NCBI GenBank assembly: GCA_016699695.1
Contig: CP065006.1
Coordinates: forward strand, 682,001 to 746,000
From: Bacteroidota bacterium
GTDB taxonomy: Bacteria; Bacteroidota; Bacteroidia; Bacteroidales; UBA10428
DNA: 64,000 nucleotides
Direction of reading: 5' to 3'
Positions 25,975 through 35,460 of this stretch are shown piece after piece (the first letter of the stretch is position 1; every line of letters begins with the position of its first letter). A program made the position numbers and the translations under genes. The notes under the pieces were generated by a model. It saw only the letters and a list, made by a program, of their open reading frames with translations, was not told the DNA's origin and did no database searches.

Positions 25975-26930
25975 GGTATCATAATTTCAGCCTTGACACT
26001 CATTCCCTGACCTGGTTTGGATTGCACAGTATAGTTCCCATTTAGCGAATGAATGCGTGAATGTATGTTCGAGTAGCCTAAACCTGTATGATCGGAAGGT
26101 AATCTATCGGCATTAAACCCCACTCCGTCGTCACTGTATTCGAGGCAAAGTCGTTGACCATGAAGCACAATTTCAATAGTAATATTTTTTGCCCTGGCAT
26201 GACGGATGGTGTTTGATATAAGCTCGCAAACCACACGATAGAGTACTACTTCGATGTTGTAACCAAAGCGTTTGTCGGCAATGTTGCTTTGCAGGTGAAT
26301 CGCAGGCCCATCGGTCATTTTTAAGGCATTGACAAATGACTTGATGGCCTTAAGTACGCCAAAATTATTCAGAATATGCGGGCTGAGTTTATTGGAAATA
26401 TCTTTGAGCGTGGTAATGGATTCGTCGACAAGCTTTTCAGCTGCGGTGAGCTCCTTTTGAATATTCTCTTTTTTGTAAAGACTAGTGGATATTGCCATTT
26501 TTACTGCTGACAACAAGGGGCCAAGTCCATCGTGAAGTTCCTTGGCAAAATGCTGTCTTTCTTTTTCTTCGGTTTTGATAATGGCCGACAGCACCCTCGA
26601 TTCGCTCTGTTTCTTCAACTCGTCGATACGTTTTTGAATATTAAAAATTCGACGAATAAATAAAAGACTTATGAGCATAAAAAGCGAAATCAATACCGCC
26701 AGCCAACTATTTAGCATGCTGGTGATGAGACGACTTTCGGAATTGTAGACCTGCAATACCTCCACCACACGACGGAAGGCCATCAACAGAAAACCTGCCG
26801 AAATAAGCCACCAGGCAATGTTGGTGCGGGTGCGTCGTACCAGACTGATGGCAATAATGGCAGCACTGAATTGCAGAATCACAGAAATTATGAGGGCAAC
26901 TTTTATGTACACGAGGATGATTTTGTTCAA
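25971..26930 (-). CDS. NarX-like membrane sensor histidine kinase
   Basis: About 319 residues. Two or three N-terminal membrane segments (IKVALIISVILQFSAAIIAI, and LAVLISLFMLISLLFI) are followed by a coiled coil and the HisKA_3 box FAKELHDGLGPLLSAVKM with the phospho-His near residue 132. The ATPase has VVCELISNTIRHA, DDGVGF and GLGYSNIHSRI. There is no recognisable periplasmic sensor domain, so sensing may be in the membrane or through a partner. No ATG is available: the start is a TTG at 26928-26930 just after an in-frame stop, or a GTG at 26910-26912. It is co-transcribed with the response regulator. Confidence 0.9.
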   Translation of the reverse strand: MNKIILVYIKVALIISVILQFSAAIIAISLVRRTRTNIAWWLISAGFLLMAFRRVVEVLQVYNSESRLITSMLNSWLAVLISLFMLISLLFIRRIFNIQKRIDELKKQSESRVLSAIIKTEEKERQHFAKELHDGLGPLLSAVKMAISTSLYKKENIQKELTAAEKLVDESITTLKDISNKLSPHILNNFGVLKAIKSFVNALKMTDGPAIHLQSNIADKRFGYNIEVVLYRVVCELISNTIRHARAKNITIEIVLHGQRLCLEYSDDGVGFNADRLPSDHTGLGYSNIHSRIHSLNGNYTVQSKPGQGMSVKAEIMIP

Positions 26931-26985
26931 AAATAATCAATAAACTCATTCACTGGTGCAAAGCCAAACACATCGCTGCTGCTGA

Positions 26986-27021
26986 ACTAAAAAAAGAGCG
27001 CCGGGCTTTTACCCGGCGCTC
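26986..27021 (-). terminator. Intrinsic terminator of the T9SS-sorted protein gene
   Basis: On the minus strand, stem GAGCGCCGGG / CCCGGCGCTC with a six-base loop (TAAAAG) followed by a run of T, 27 bases after the stop at 27048. Very GC-rich relative to its surroundings. Confidence 0.9.
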
Positions 27022-27047
27022 CTTGCAAACTATAGAAAAATTACAAC

Positions 27048-30000
27048 CTAATTCACGATAAATCGTTTTGTGACAATTTCGTTGCCTGATATCAGTCGAA
27101 GAATATACATTCCACTATTCCAGCCCGACACATCGATTTTTTCGGTTTCTGCACCACTTGTATTGATTACATACACTCTGCTACCAGTGAGGTTGATAAC
27201 CTCCAGGCGATTAAAAGATTGTGCATTTTTGATAAAAAGCAGATCACTTACCGGAAGAGGATACAAACTAACTTCATCTTCACTTTTCTGAGAAACACCA
27301 TTAGCCTGTTTTTCAAATGTTACCGAGTATGTCTTTGTTGTTTCGCCATCTTCGGCGGTTACCGCAATGGTAGTTACACCGGGTAGGCTCACGGCATTGG
27401 TAAGCACGGCGGTGGCACTCTGGTCGGCCAGTTCGTAGGTCACTACCGGCACTTGAGTGGCACTATAGGCTACCAGGCTGGTATAATTCAACTGGTCCTT
27501 GTCGAAGCCTTCGATGTTCACACCATCCACTTTAATGAAATTCAGGTCTGCCACCGTAGAAGGAGGAATGACTGGGAACAGCTCCACTACATCGGCTTTA
27601 TACCTTGGGAAGAGTTGAGCAGTGCTGAAATATTTACCTGCTATGCCGGTTACCGAAGCGCTGTCGGGAATGGCAGTTCCGGTAAGGTCTGTATTGTAAA
27701 AATCTACCCGGAAAATGGTAGTATCAGTACCTAAGTAAATATCGTAGTTGGTGCCATTGGCAAAATTAGCCCCTGCATTTTCAAATTGAACGGGTGCAAT
27801 GCGAATTAACTCCGATTCGTATTGAGCCAGGTTGTTCTTAAATTCAGAAATGCTAATGGTCTGCACCGATATGCTATTCTGGGTAGAGCTTGCAGCTCCA
27901 GGATCTACAAGAGGAACCAATTCCACCACATCGCGGTATGAAGTAATGGTTCCAACCAGGTTGGTAATGCCATCGCCTTCGCTGTAAGACGTTGTGATAA
28001 TTCCACTAGGATCGTATACCAAAATTCCGGCGGTATTATCCTGAAGGTACTTTTTATTCTGAAACGACATTTGAGCTGTTAAGACTACTTCTCCTGTAAT
28101 GCGGAAGGTGGCGCCGCTTCCCAGGTATGAACGGAATTCAGCAAGGTTAGCCACATCGATGATATATTCACTTACAAGGATTTTCCATTCCTGAACCAAA
28201 CCATTTTCTGCTGTAACCGCAATCAAGGTTGTGTCGGCAGTGAAATCTGTGATTGTTCCTGAAGTCGGTACAGAGGTAGCGCCCGGGCTTAATACCAGTT
28301 GAGGCACCAGCGAGTCGCGTTCTGTTCCATATTGCAGTAACACTTCGATGATATGGTTGGTGGTATCGATAATAGGATCTGCAGCCTCTTCAGCAAAACT
28401 AATATCCAGAATGTCATTCTCTGTAAGAGCGCTAGCAGCCTGGGTGATATAGATTGTCCAAACTGCAGCCGTTACACCATCTTCAGCCGTAATGGTAATG
28501 GTGGAAGACAGAGTAGAAAAATCGATGGAATCGCCAGAAGCAGGCATCGAGCTAGCTCCTTCCGACAAGGTAAACACAGGATAAAGACTGTCGAGTTGAG
28601 CACTGAAAATTACATGACAACGAATCGAGTCTCCCTCAGGATAAATATCGGTTAAGGAGCTAATACCTGGTATGCTAAAAGTGAGCACTTCGGCAGCAGA
28701 ACTGGCAATAGGAGTTGGCAATCCGAGGTTGCCAAAAGTGTTCTGCGGAAATACTTTCCACTCAGAATCGTCGGCATTGGTACCTGCAGAAAGGCTCCAA
28801 TCGCTGTTTCCTGTAGTTACCGAAACTTTGCGTAATAAGGTGTGATTATAGGTAGCCTCGGAAACTCCTGCTACAGCCCAGCCATTGCCCGGATCACTAG
28901 TGGGTATACCTATTATATCAATATCCACCCAACTGGTTCCGCCATCGAAACTGTGTTGCAGCGCACGGGCATCGTCACCTGTAAAATGAACTACACTGGG
29001 ATAACTTAATACTTCCTGCGCCATTGCTGTATCATAATAAGCAGCAGAAACTTCGTTGGCCGCTATTACCCAAACCTGGCCAGGAGCAATATAGGCATTG
29101 GCCGGAAAAGTGTGATAGTATGACCAGCCACCACCATTAGAGGATTGGGCAATACGGTAGTCGGCTAGTGACACGGTGTCGGCTGTGGGGTTTAAGATTT
29201 CAAGAGCCTTATTGTTGCTGCTTCCTTCGATGTATTCGCTAAAAAACAACTCCTGGCTCAGGGTGGTGATATTCCAAACTGTATCGCTTAAAAGCTGAAA
29301 AGCGTTGTTTTGCTTGTCGGTTACTGCTCCTTCTGATATCAGAACATAATAGGAAGTAGCAGACTCAAAAGACTGGTTGGGAATAAAATTCAATCCGGAC
29401 GAAATGGAATTGCCCGCTGTAACATGACTGACCCAAACACTGTCTGTAGCTACATTCAATACATCGAAAAGCGTGCTGTCTGGTCTGCGGTAAATCATGA
29501 TACTGTCGTTGGAACCTTCGAGCACATATTCGTTAAACTCTATGCGGAATGTTTCATTTCCAGTTATCACACTGTTGTTCTGTGGGAACAAACTGGTATA
29601 AACAGGCGATTGGTTGTCGAGCAAGAAATATAAATTGGTGTCGGATGTAAAGGTAGGATCGATGGCATCGGCCAGGTAAACCTGTATGGAATCGAAATAG
29701 CTAAAGCTCTGTGGCAATATTACAGGAACACTGTCGAGGCTTGCAGAAAAATTATTTCCTGCCTTTACAAAGCTACTCACGAGGGGGTTGTAATACCAAA
29801 ATGCCACACTGTCGATAAGAGTTGCTTCGAACTCGAACCAGCTGGTATCGCTTAAAGTAAGAGTAGCCTCATTCAAAGGCTCTAATAAGTTTAAGGTGCG
29901 GGCTAACAGAGTAGTAACTTCAACCAAACTAACCGATGACTGGGTGTTTAAACCGGCTGCATTGTCTTCGGCCACCACGTAAACGTCATAAGAAGTACCG

Positions 30001-30794
30001 TGTGCCAGGTCTGTAACTATAACAGTAGTATCGGTGGCAATATTGTTTACATGCAAAGTATCGCCTGCTTTTACTGTGGCAACATCCGGAGCAGGGCTTC
30101 CATTGGCCAACACCACATAAAATACCTTTCCGGCTTCATTCATGCGCACATTTAAATTGAATTTATTATCGGCCACAGCAGAGGCATTGGGGTATCCGGC
30201 ATCAAACACAGAGGCCAGGGTATCTACACCAATAGTTTGATTGGCGTTCACACTTCCAAGAGAAGCGGTAACTCTCCCTACCCAGGTAAGGCCTGAATAA
30301 GCGGTATCGTAGCCTACAAGTTGCAGGGAAGTTCCAACAGGTTCTGTAGTGATCTGGCTCACACCAATGTCGGTGCTGGTAACACCGATGGCTGGGCCTG
30401 CTGTGGCGGCAAAGCTTCCCTCGTAGCTTAAAAACTGGATTAAAGCACCGTTATAGCTTAGTGCTAAGCCATCGGGTGCTCCATTTTGTAAGCCATTGGA
30501 AGGATACACGATACTGAACAGATAAAAATCGCCCACAGTATCTCCTACTGTAAAAGTTGAGACTGTATCGGAACCATACACTACACCTCCGGAGCCATTG
30601 TATTTGGTAATAACAAGCAAACCAAGGTCGAGCGTGTCGGCTCTTTTCACTAAAATTTCCACCGATTCGTTTACATCAGTTCCGTCATTATCGTAGTGCA
30701 ATTCATTGATCCAGGCATTCACCACCTGGCTTTTACCTTCGGGCAGAAAGGCAAAAAAGAAAAAGAAGATAAGAATTAAGTAATAATTTTTCAT
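27048..30794 (-). CDS. Large T9SS-sorted surface protein with lamin-tail and OB-like domains
   Basis: 1248 residues with a signal peptide ending ...FLPEGKSQ. Residues about 25-195 (AWINELHYDNDGTD...) and 515-695 (FFSEYIEGSSNNKALEI...) resemble lamin-tail domains. Near 395-500 is a Big_5-like Ig domain (FPQNNSVITGNETFRIEF). Three DUF5018-like strands follow (TAEDGVTAAVWTIYI, TAENGLVQEWKILVSE, TAEDGETTKTYSVTFEKQ). Residues about 890-1075 look like an OB-fold segment (ATFRITGEVVLTAQM). The C-terminus (SLYPLPVSDLLFIKN, then WNSGMYILRLISG, KRFIVN) is a type A sorting domain for type IX secretion, so it is exported and surface-attached or released. No catalytic domain was found; role is probably adhesive or in nucleic-acid or substrate binding. 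Confidence 0.85.
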   Translation of the reverse strand: MKNYYLILIFFFFFAFLPEGKSQVVNAWINELHYDNDGTDVNESVEILVKRADTLDLGLLVITKYNGSGGVVYGSDTVSTFTVGDTVGDFYLFSIVYPSNGLQNGAPDGLALSYNGALIQFLSYEGSFAATAGPAIGVTSTDIGVSQITTEPVGTSLQLVGYDTAYSGLTWVGRVTASLGSVNANQTIGVDTLASVFDAGYPNASAVADNKFNLNVRMNEAGKVFYVVLANGSPAPDVATVKAGDTLHVNNIATDTTVIVTDLAHGTSYDVYVVAEDNAAGLNTQSSVSLVEVTTLLARTLNLLEPLNEATLTLSDTSWFEFEATLIDSVAFWYYNPLVSSFVKAGNNFSASLDSVPVILPQSFSYFDSIQVYLADAIDPTFTSDTNLYFLLDNQSPVYTSLFPQNNSVITGNETFRIEFNEYVLEGSNDSIMIYRRPDSTLFDVLNVATDSVWVSHVTAGNSISSGLNFIPNQSFESATSYYVLISEGAVTDKQNNAFQLLSDTVWNITTLSQELFFSEYIEGSSNNKALEILNPTADTVSLADYRIAQSSNGGGWSYYHTFPANAYIAPGQVWVIAANEVSAAYYDTAMAQEVLSYPSVVHFTGDDARALQHSFDGGTSWVDIDIIGIPTSDPGNGWAVAGVSEATYNHTLLRKVSVTTGNSDWSLSAGTNADDSEWKVFPQNTFGNLGLPTPIASSAAEVLTFSIPGISSLTDIYPEGDSIRCHVIFSAQLDSLYPVFTLSEGASSMPASGDSIDFSTLSSTITITAEDGVTAAVWTIYITQAASALTENDILDISFAEEAADPIIDTTNHIIEVLLQYGTERDSLVPQLVLSPGATSVPTSGTITDFTADTTLIAVTAENGLVQEWKILVSEYIIDVANLAEFRSYLGSGATFRITGEVVLTAQMSFQNKKYLQDNTAGILVYDPSGIITTSYSEGDGITNLVGTITSYRDVVELVPLVDPGAASSTQNSISVQTISISEFKNNLAQYESELIRIAPVQFENAGANFANGTNYDIYLGTDTTIFRVDFYNTDLTGTAIPDSASVTGIAGKYFSTAQLFPRYKADVVELFPVIPPSTVADLNFIKVDGVNIEGFDKDQLNYTSLVAYSATQVPVVTYELADQSATAVLTNAVSLPGVTTIAVTAEDGETTKTYSVTFEKQANGVSQKSEDEVSLYPLPVSDLLFIKNAQSFNRLEVINLTGSRVYVINTSGAETEKIDVSGWNSGMYILRLISGNEIVTKRFIVN

Positions 30795-31461
30795 AAAGGT
30801 TTTTTTTAATCAACAATATAATAATCCTTGCATAGAATCAGGGTTTGAAAATCTATTCAAGAAGCAGTGCAATTTATGGCATCGTTTTTACAGGTATGTT
30901 TCCTCCATTTGAAAATTACTTTTCAAATTGAAGGTAAAAGTAAGACTCCTTTAAATCAAAGGAATCCAGCGCTTTTTGAGAAGTATAAAAGTAGAAAAGG
31001 AAGCTTGCACAAAAAGAATGTATTGAGAAATCCTGCCTGATCAATGACTCATATTAATTTGATATTAAGCCAACTTAATGAAAGTGAAATGCATTTACAG
31101 CTATGGCTGCAAGAGAATCACAGAAGGAATTACTCCCATTTGGATTTGCTATTTTTCTCATAATAATTTAAAGTTTGATTAAGGAATTGAGGCATATCGT
31201 GATGTTATAGAGGAAAAATACAAAATATTTTGACCAGAACACAAGATAAGAATTGAAAAAAAATCAATCTAGTAATGTAGAATTTTTACTGGCGGATTAG
31301 AGAGGCATGGGATGCTTTTAAGCAATTTCGATACCCAGCGGGTAAGCATTTGCAATGCACACCACCACCATTATGCTAGTTGTGAAGGTTAATCACATTC
31401 GAAATATTCGAATTGATACCAGTAAGCAAAAAAAAGGTGCCCTAATGATATATTAAAAAGA
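30795..31461. other. Gene-poor gap of about 670 bases
   Basis: AT-rich sequence without a supported gene. A 39-codon frame on the plus strand (31044-31163) starts with ATG but has no recognised family or promoter. No rRNA, tRNA or clear terminator was seen. The left edge should contain the promoter of the T9SS protein gene, but no good -7/-33 pair was found. Confidence 0.6.
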
Positions 31462-32487
31462 CTATTTTTTTTGAAATATTACACATAAGCTAATTCCTCT
31501 TTCTTCGCATGAAATAATATCGGGATTATAATAACATTTCATTTTAATGTAAAGAGTTTTTACAAAAGGTATGTTAAATATAATTTGTTGATAGATGGCC
31601 TTGATTTTCTTCGGTTTTTTCGATTTAACAATCAACTCCCAATTTTCATTAAAAATAGGAGTCGGTAAACCACTTTCTCTGATTTTGTTCACCTTGTGCA
31701 GATGGTAATTTCTTTTATAGTATTTCGAAAAATTTATAAACGAAGCATTTGCATTTAGTTGTTTTGCAATATAAACCATCGATTCTTCGCTAAACCACCA
31801 GCAGTGTACTGGAGGCAAGTCTGTGTCCCAAACAATATCTGAAGGTAAAAGGGATTTGTTTGGTGTAGTTAGAATTATTTGCCCATTTGGTTTAAGTATT
31901 TTCATTATTGTTTCAAGAAAACCAATTGGAGTTTCAACATGCTCAATCACTTCAGTCAGAATTACAACATCATACGAGTTAACATTCGTTTTGGCATATT
32001 CGAATAAATCCTGACAAATATAATATTCACCAAAATTATCATTCGCCTGATTCACTGCTTCTTGCGAAATATCTAAGCCGTAAATATTATAGTTATCTTT
32101 TCTTAACGAATAGGTTAAGTAACCTAACCCACAACCTATTTCTATTATTCTGGTGGATTGTTTGTTTTTCACTACCTGTTTCAGTGCACTTTGTATCCCC
32201 CAGTAAGAAACTTCAGAAAAAGCCAAATAGTTCAATGGATTTGAGCGATTCTTCACGGTACGAAAATATTCCCAATAACGATTATAACCAGGCACGGCAT
32301 CGCCTTTGTGATAGATAACTTCATAAATTTTGCCGGCATCCGTACGAGGCAATGAAAATGATGTATTACAATTCTTACAAGTATAGATTTCAAACTGCAT
32401 ACCTACTTGATATCCGGGAAATGCATTATGCTTCAATTCTGTTATACTATTACATAACAGACAATTAACTTTCTGAATATTTTGCAT
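31462..32487 (-). CDS. Class I SAM-dependent methyltransferase with N-terminal zinc-ribbon-like segment
   Basis: 341 residues. The start contains CLLCNS and CKNCNTSF, two C-x-x-C pairs that probably bind zinc. The methyltransferase core follows with motif I IIEIGCGLGYLTYSL (SAM glycine loop), GLDIS, the DVVILTEVIEHVETP acidic block and GQIILTTPN, as in the Methyltransf_23 family often found in glycan and small-molecule loci. The C-terminus is a predicted helical tail. It is flanked by two long gaps and lies alone, with lower GC than its neighbours, suggesting transfer or a degraded region. The acceptor is unknown. Confidence 0.85.
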   Translation of the reverse strand: MQNIQKVNCLLCNSITELKHNAFPGYQVGMQFEIYTCKNCNTSFSLPRTDAGKIYEVIYHKGDAVPGYNRYWEYFRTVKNRSNPLNYLAFSEVSYWGIQSALKQVVKNKQSTRIIEIGCGLGYLTYSLRKDNYNIYGLDISQEAVNQANDNFGEYYICQDLFEYAKTNVNSYDVVILTEVIEHVETPIGFLETIMKILKPNGQIILTTPNKSLLPSDIVWDTDLPPVHCWWFSEESMVYIAKQLNANASFINFSKYYKRNYHLHKVNKIRESGLPTPIFNENWELIVKSKKPKKIKAIYQQIIFNIPFVKTLYIKMKCYYNPDIISCEERGISLCVIFQKK

Positions 32488-32845
32488 ACATTTTCTCCTT
32501 AATTTATATAAGTCTAATCAATAAAATGGTTTGAATATTTTAATGCTACCTGGAAAGAACCGGCAGCATAATGAGGTCATAATTTTAAAAAGTGCTGTAT
32601 CCACTAGCTTTAAAGAAAACTACCGCAAAGTAATTGAAAATATCCGGAATGATCAATGAAAAAGAAAAATCCGAAAACCGTGTATTTAGCATTTGAGTAA
32701 ACTGTCCGAATACCTGCGGATAATTCCGAAAAATATTTCTATTCAGATGCTTTCTGAATGTTTTTTTAAGAGTTTACACAGTTAAACTATTCGATTGAAT
32801 TCCTATAACACAAGCTAAAGCCTCGCTAGTGGTTGAAAATTCCTT
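32488..32845. other. Gap of about 360 bases with an orphan terminator-like hairpin
   Basis: No supported coding frame. At 32741-32757 the arms ATTCAGA and TCTGAAT surround a TGC-type loop and are followed by seven T residues (32761-32767) on the plus strand, the shape of an intrinsic terminator. No plus-strand gene lies upstream, so it may end a small RNA or be left from a lost gene. Confidence 0.5.
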
Positions 32846-33469
32846 TTACTCTATCGCTTGGAATAGATATTTCTCCGTGTTTTCTATAAAATCCTTCAGG
32901 TCGATTACTTTTCCATAAGCGCCATTTTTAATTGTGGCAAGGGTACTTGCATGCACATCGTTGGCTTTTACTGTTATCTCTGCAAATTTAAGGTCGCGTG
33001 TGGCACATGCATCCTGTACAACCACACACTCAAATCCAAAATCATGGGCTGCTCGCACGGCAGCTTCCAAACACATGTGCGTTTGCATGCCAATTACCAC
33101 AAGGCGCTGAATGTGGTTGCTTTTCAAATAGTCCAGCAATTCGGTATTCTGAAAACTATTGACTTCTTCCTTGGTAATCACTTTCTCAGTGGAAATGGGT
33201 TCGACGTTCTTATGAATTTCAGCTCCCATCTCTGATTGATGACGTACATGCACTACCAATTGATTGTTTTCTCTAAAGGTATGCAGGATTTGCTTAGCAT
33301 TCAAACTGGCCTGTTCAGCATTCACCAAACCAGGACCATTACCCGGAAAATAGAAATTCTGAATGTCTACTATCAACAAGGCTGTTTTAAAGCTATCGCT
33401 TTTTTCCTGGGAATAAAGAGAATACTGGAAGATCACCACGAAAACGGATAAGGATAGGATTCTATTCAT
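32846..33469 (-). CDS. Exported isochorismatase-family cysteine hydrolase
   Basis: About 207 residues. A signal peptide (MNRILSLSVFVVIFQYSLYSQ) precedes a full isochorismatase-like fold. The catalytic triad is visible: Asp in ALLIVDIQNFYF, Lys in the TKEEVNSF block, and Cys in VIGMQTHMCLEAAVRAA. The family hydrolyses amides or esters of small molecules such as nicotinamide; the substrate here cannot be told. Most members are cytosolic, so a signal peptide is unusual. A longer frame begins at 33496, but that would put nine polar residues before the signal peptide, so the ATG at 33467-33469 is preferred. Confidence 0.85.
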   Translation of the reverse strand: MNRILSLSVFVVIFQYSLYSQEKSDSFKTALLIVDIQNFYFPGNGPGLVNAEQASLNAKQILHTFRENNQLVVHVRHQSEMGAEIHKNVEPISTEKVITKEEVNSFQNTELLDYLKSNHIQRLVVIGMQTHMCLEAAVRAAHDFGFECVVVQDACATRDLKFAEITVKANDVHASTLATIKNGAYGKVIDLKDFIENTEKYLFQAIE

Positions 33470-33600
33470 GTTATTCAATTTTTGTTCAACATGCATGAGG
33501 AAACTTTCTATACGAATATAATTATTAAAACTAACTGTTTAATACACTATTGTTGTGGTGTTTTCTGCCCATGGCCTTCACATGAAAAAAATAGATTCAA

Positions 33601-34125
33601 TTAAGCATGCAGTAAAGCAATGGTAAGCTTGAAAGTTTTGGTGCGATTGGAAAATACCGTTTGATTCGATGAGAACCCACGATAATCAGCGTGAGTTACT
33701 CCATTTTTAAGAATGAAAATGCCAATTATGTGTTCTGGTAAGTCGTAAATATTGGCGGCATCCGGGGAATAGTCTTCACTAAGCACAGAACCGTCTTCTG
33801 TAATAGAATCGGTAAGGGTGAGAAAAAACTCAGGGCGAGGCTTCTCATCGAAACTATCCATGCTTCTGTTGTATGCCGAACCATTCCAGTTAAGATAAAC
33901 CATGTTTCCTTTTTCAAGCAAAATATCGCGAATCGTTAAAGCTCTTTTCGAAACAGAGGCTCCTAATCCAACAATACTGTTGTCTGGAATGGTATCGTAT
34001 ATGAACTTTCGTAAACTTCTTTCACTGTCAATTAACACGGTATTAAAACCTTTGGAACGGAGGGTTTTCTCCATTCTTTGCCACGAATGTTCGAGGTTAA
34101 GTTGAAGGCTGGATTTTTGTCCCAT
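33601..34125 (-). CDS. LUD-domain (LutC/YkgG-like) protein
   Basis: 174 residues, soluble. The core has the LUD pattern: IPDNSIVGLGASVSKRAL (an N-S-I-V-G-x-G-x-S strand-turn), then FFLTLTDSITEDGSVL, where LUD proteins have S-x-x-A-I-T-E-D-G-x-x, and IIGIFILKNGVTHA, where they have V-x-V-x-G-x-N-K. The sequence is more divergent than LutC subunits of lactate oxidation and no lutA or lutB gene is nearby, so a lactate role is unlikely to be simple. It is on the same strand as the exported hydrolase with a 104-base gap; whether they are co-transcribed is unclear. Confidence 0.7.
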   Translation of the reverse strand: MGQKSSLQLNLEHSWQRMEKTLRSKGFNTVLIDSERSLRKFIYDTIPDNSIVGLGASVSKRALTIRDILLEKGNMVYLNWNGSAYNRSMDSFDEKPRPEFFLTLTDSITEDGSVLSEDYSPDAANIYDLPEHIIGIFILKNGVTHADYRGFSSNQTVFSNRTKTFKLTIALLHA

Positions 34126-34356
34126 AATGCAAAATGATTTTCATACAAATAAAAGAACGAAATATGATAAATGTCAATTTCCTGAAGTATAAAAATTCCC
34201 TTCTGGGGTAAAGGATGTCATTTGGGGATGAAATCTTCGTATTTGGGTTGAATGGTAGAATTGACTAAAATTCAATTTTAGAGCTATGAATCAAAATCAG
34301 TATGCGTGAATTAGAAAGAAATTATCGTAAAAAATATGTTTAATGCGATAAATCCT

Positions 34357-34364
34357 TATTTTTG
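34357..34364 (+). promoter_or_regulatory. Candidate -7 box upstream of the LytTR regulator
   Basis: TATTTTTG fits TAnnTTTG and lies 28 bases before the ATG at 34393. No TTTG at the best spacing, so confidence is limited. Confidence 0.4.
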
Positions 34365-34392
34365 TTCCTCTTCGAACCAACGCAACCCGTAA

Positions 34393-35259
34393 ATGTTCAT
34401 TTGGGAAAAGGAAATTCCAGGCTATTTAATACAAAAAAGCATAGTAGTGAGAACTACTATTTTTACGGGTATCTTTGCGCTTGCCTTCATTAATATCTAT
34501 TTTCCATTTGGTATGGACCGCTGGGCCAAACAGGTAGGTCCTCAGGTAAATGAACTGCAGCTTCTATTTTATTCCAGTATGGTAATTCTTACAGGCATGC
34601 TGGTTATTGTGCTAAGTCGCATATTGATGGTTCGTTACGGGCGCAGGCAAAAAATCAACTATTCCTTGTACAGCGTTTGGATTTTTCTCGAAATAATCAG
34701 TATGGCTGCAGTATATGCAATTCTCGGAAAATTCGTACTCCACGATCCGCGCAAATTTTATGACATAGCGTTCTTAACCTTGAAGAATACCACGCTCATT
34801 CTACTGCTGCCATATACTGTTTTATGGTTGTATTTTGCCTACAAAGAAAAAACCAAACAGCTGGAGTTACTATCCTCTGCAGCAACGCATAAAACTCCCT
34901 CCGATAAGATGATTCCGTTTTACGATGAGAACGGAAAACTAAAACTTTCCATACAGCTCGATGATTTGCTCTTTCTGGAGGCATCAGACAATTATGTATC
35001 GATTAATTACATACACAATCAAAAGATTTCGAAATACATGGTGCGAAACACACTAAAAAATCTGGAACCTAAACTTCAGAATTTTGACATCGTGCGTTGC
35101 CACCGATCCTTTCTAATAAACTTTAACAAGGTGAAGATACTGAAACGAGAAAAAGATGGTTTGTACCTCGAATTAAATGCTCCGAATAATCCTACGCTAC
35201 CGGTATCGAAAACCTATATTTCGAGCATTATCGATTCATTCTCCGATTTTTCTGCCTAG
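34393..35259 (+). CDS. Membrane-anchored LytTR DNA-binding regulator
   Basis: 288 residues. Four membrane helices fill residues about 15-155 (TTIFTGIFALAFINIYF, LLFYSSMVILTGMLVIVLS, WIFLEIISMAAVYAIL, TLILLLPYTVLWLYFAY). The C-terminal 100 residues are a LytTR domain: IQLDDLLFLEASDNYVSI, VRNTLKNLEPKL, and FDIVRCHRSFLINFNKV. There is no receiver, so the protein is a one-component transmembrane regulator of the kind common in Bacteroidota. It may respond to a membrane signal directly. It precedes the tRNA-Ser gene, which is on the other strand, and has no operon partner. Confidence 0.88.
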   Translation: MFIWEKEIPGYLIQKSIVVRTTIFTGIFALAFINIYFPFGMDRWAKQVGPQVNELQLLFYSSMVILTGMLVIVLSRILMVRYGRRQKINYSLYSVWIFLEIISMAAVYAILGKFVLHDPRKFYDIAFLTLKNTTLILLLPYTVLWLYFAYKEKTKQLELLSSAATHKTPSDKMIPFYDENGKLKLSIQLDDLLFLEASDNYVSINYIHNQKISKYMVRNTLKNLEPKLQNFDIVRCHRSFLINFNKVKILKREKDGLYLELNAPNNPTLPVSKTYISSIIDSFSDFSA

Positions 35260-35332
35260 TAATCTCAGTATTATCGAAGTACAGGTCTTGAAAAAACGAT
35301 CCACTACTTTTATTGCAAACAATTATTCCGGC

Positions 35333-35364
35333 AAAAAAAAAGCCCGATAGTATTCTATCAGGCT
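35333..35364 (-). terminator. Terminator of the tRNA-Ser transcript
   Basis: On the minus strand, stem AGCCTGATAG / CTATCGGGCT with a four-base loop and a long T-run (plus-strand A-run at 35333-35341), five bases beyond the tRNA 3' end. Confidence 0.85.
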
Positions 35365-35368
35365 CTTG

Positions 35369-35455
35369 CGGTGAGGGGGGGATTCGAACCCCCGGTACAG
35401 TTACCCGTACGTCAGTTTAGCAAACTGGTGGTTTCAGCCACTCACCCACCTCACC
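35369..35455 (-). tRNA. tRNA-Ser(GCU)
   Basis: The 87-base minus-strand sequence folds as a class II tRNA. The acceptor arms are GGTGAGG and CCTCACC with discriminator G; 3' CCA is not encoded. The anticodon loop in CAGTTTGCTAAACTG exposes GCT, which reads AGC/AGU serine codons. The variable arm is long (ACGTACGGGTAACTGTACC region) as required for serine, and the T arm contains GGGGGTTCGAATCCCCC. It has its own terminator and stands alone. Confidence 0.95.
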
Positions 35456-35460
35456 TTGGG

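Noticed and set aside
31044..31163. 39-codon frame beginning with ATG in the gene-poor gap
   Set aside because: No recognised family, no promoter box and no neighbouring partner; kept only as a note.
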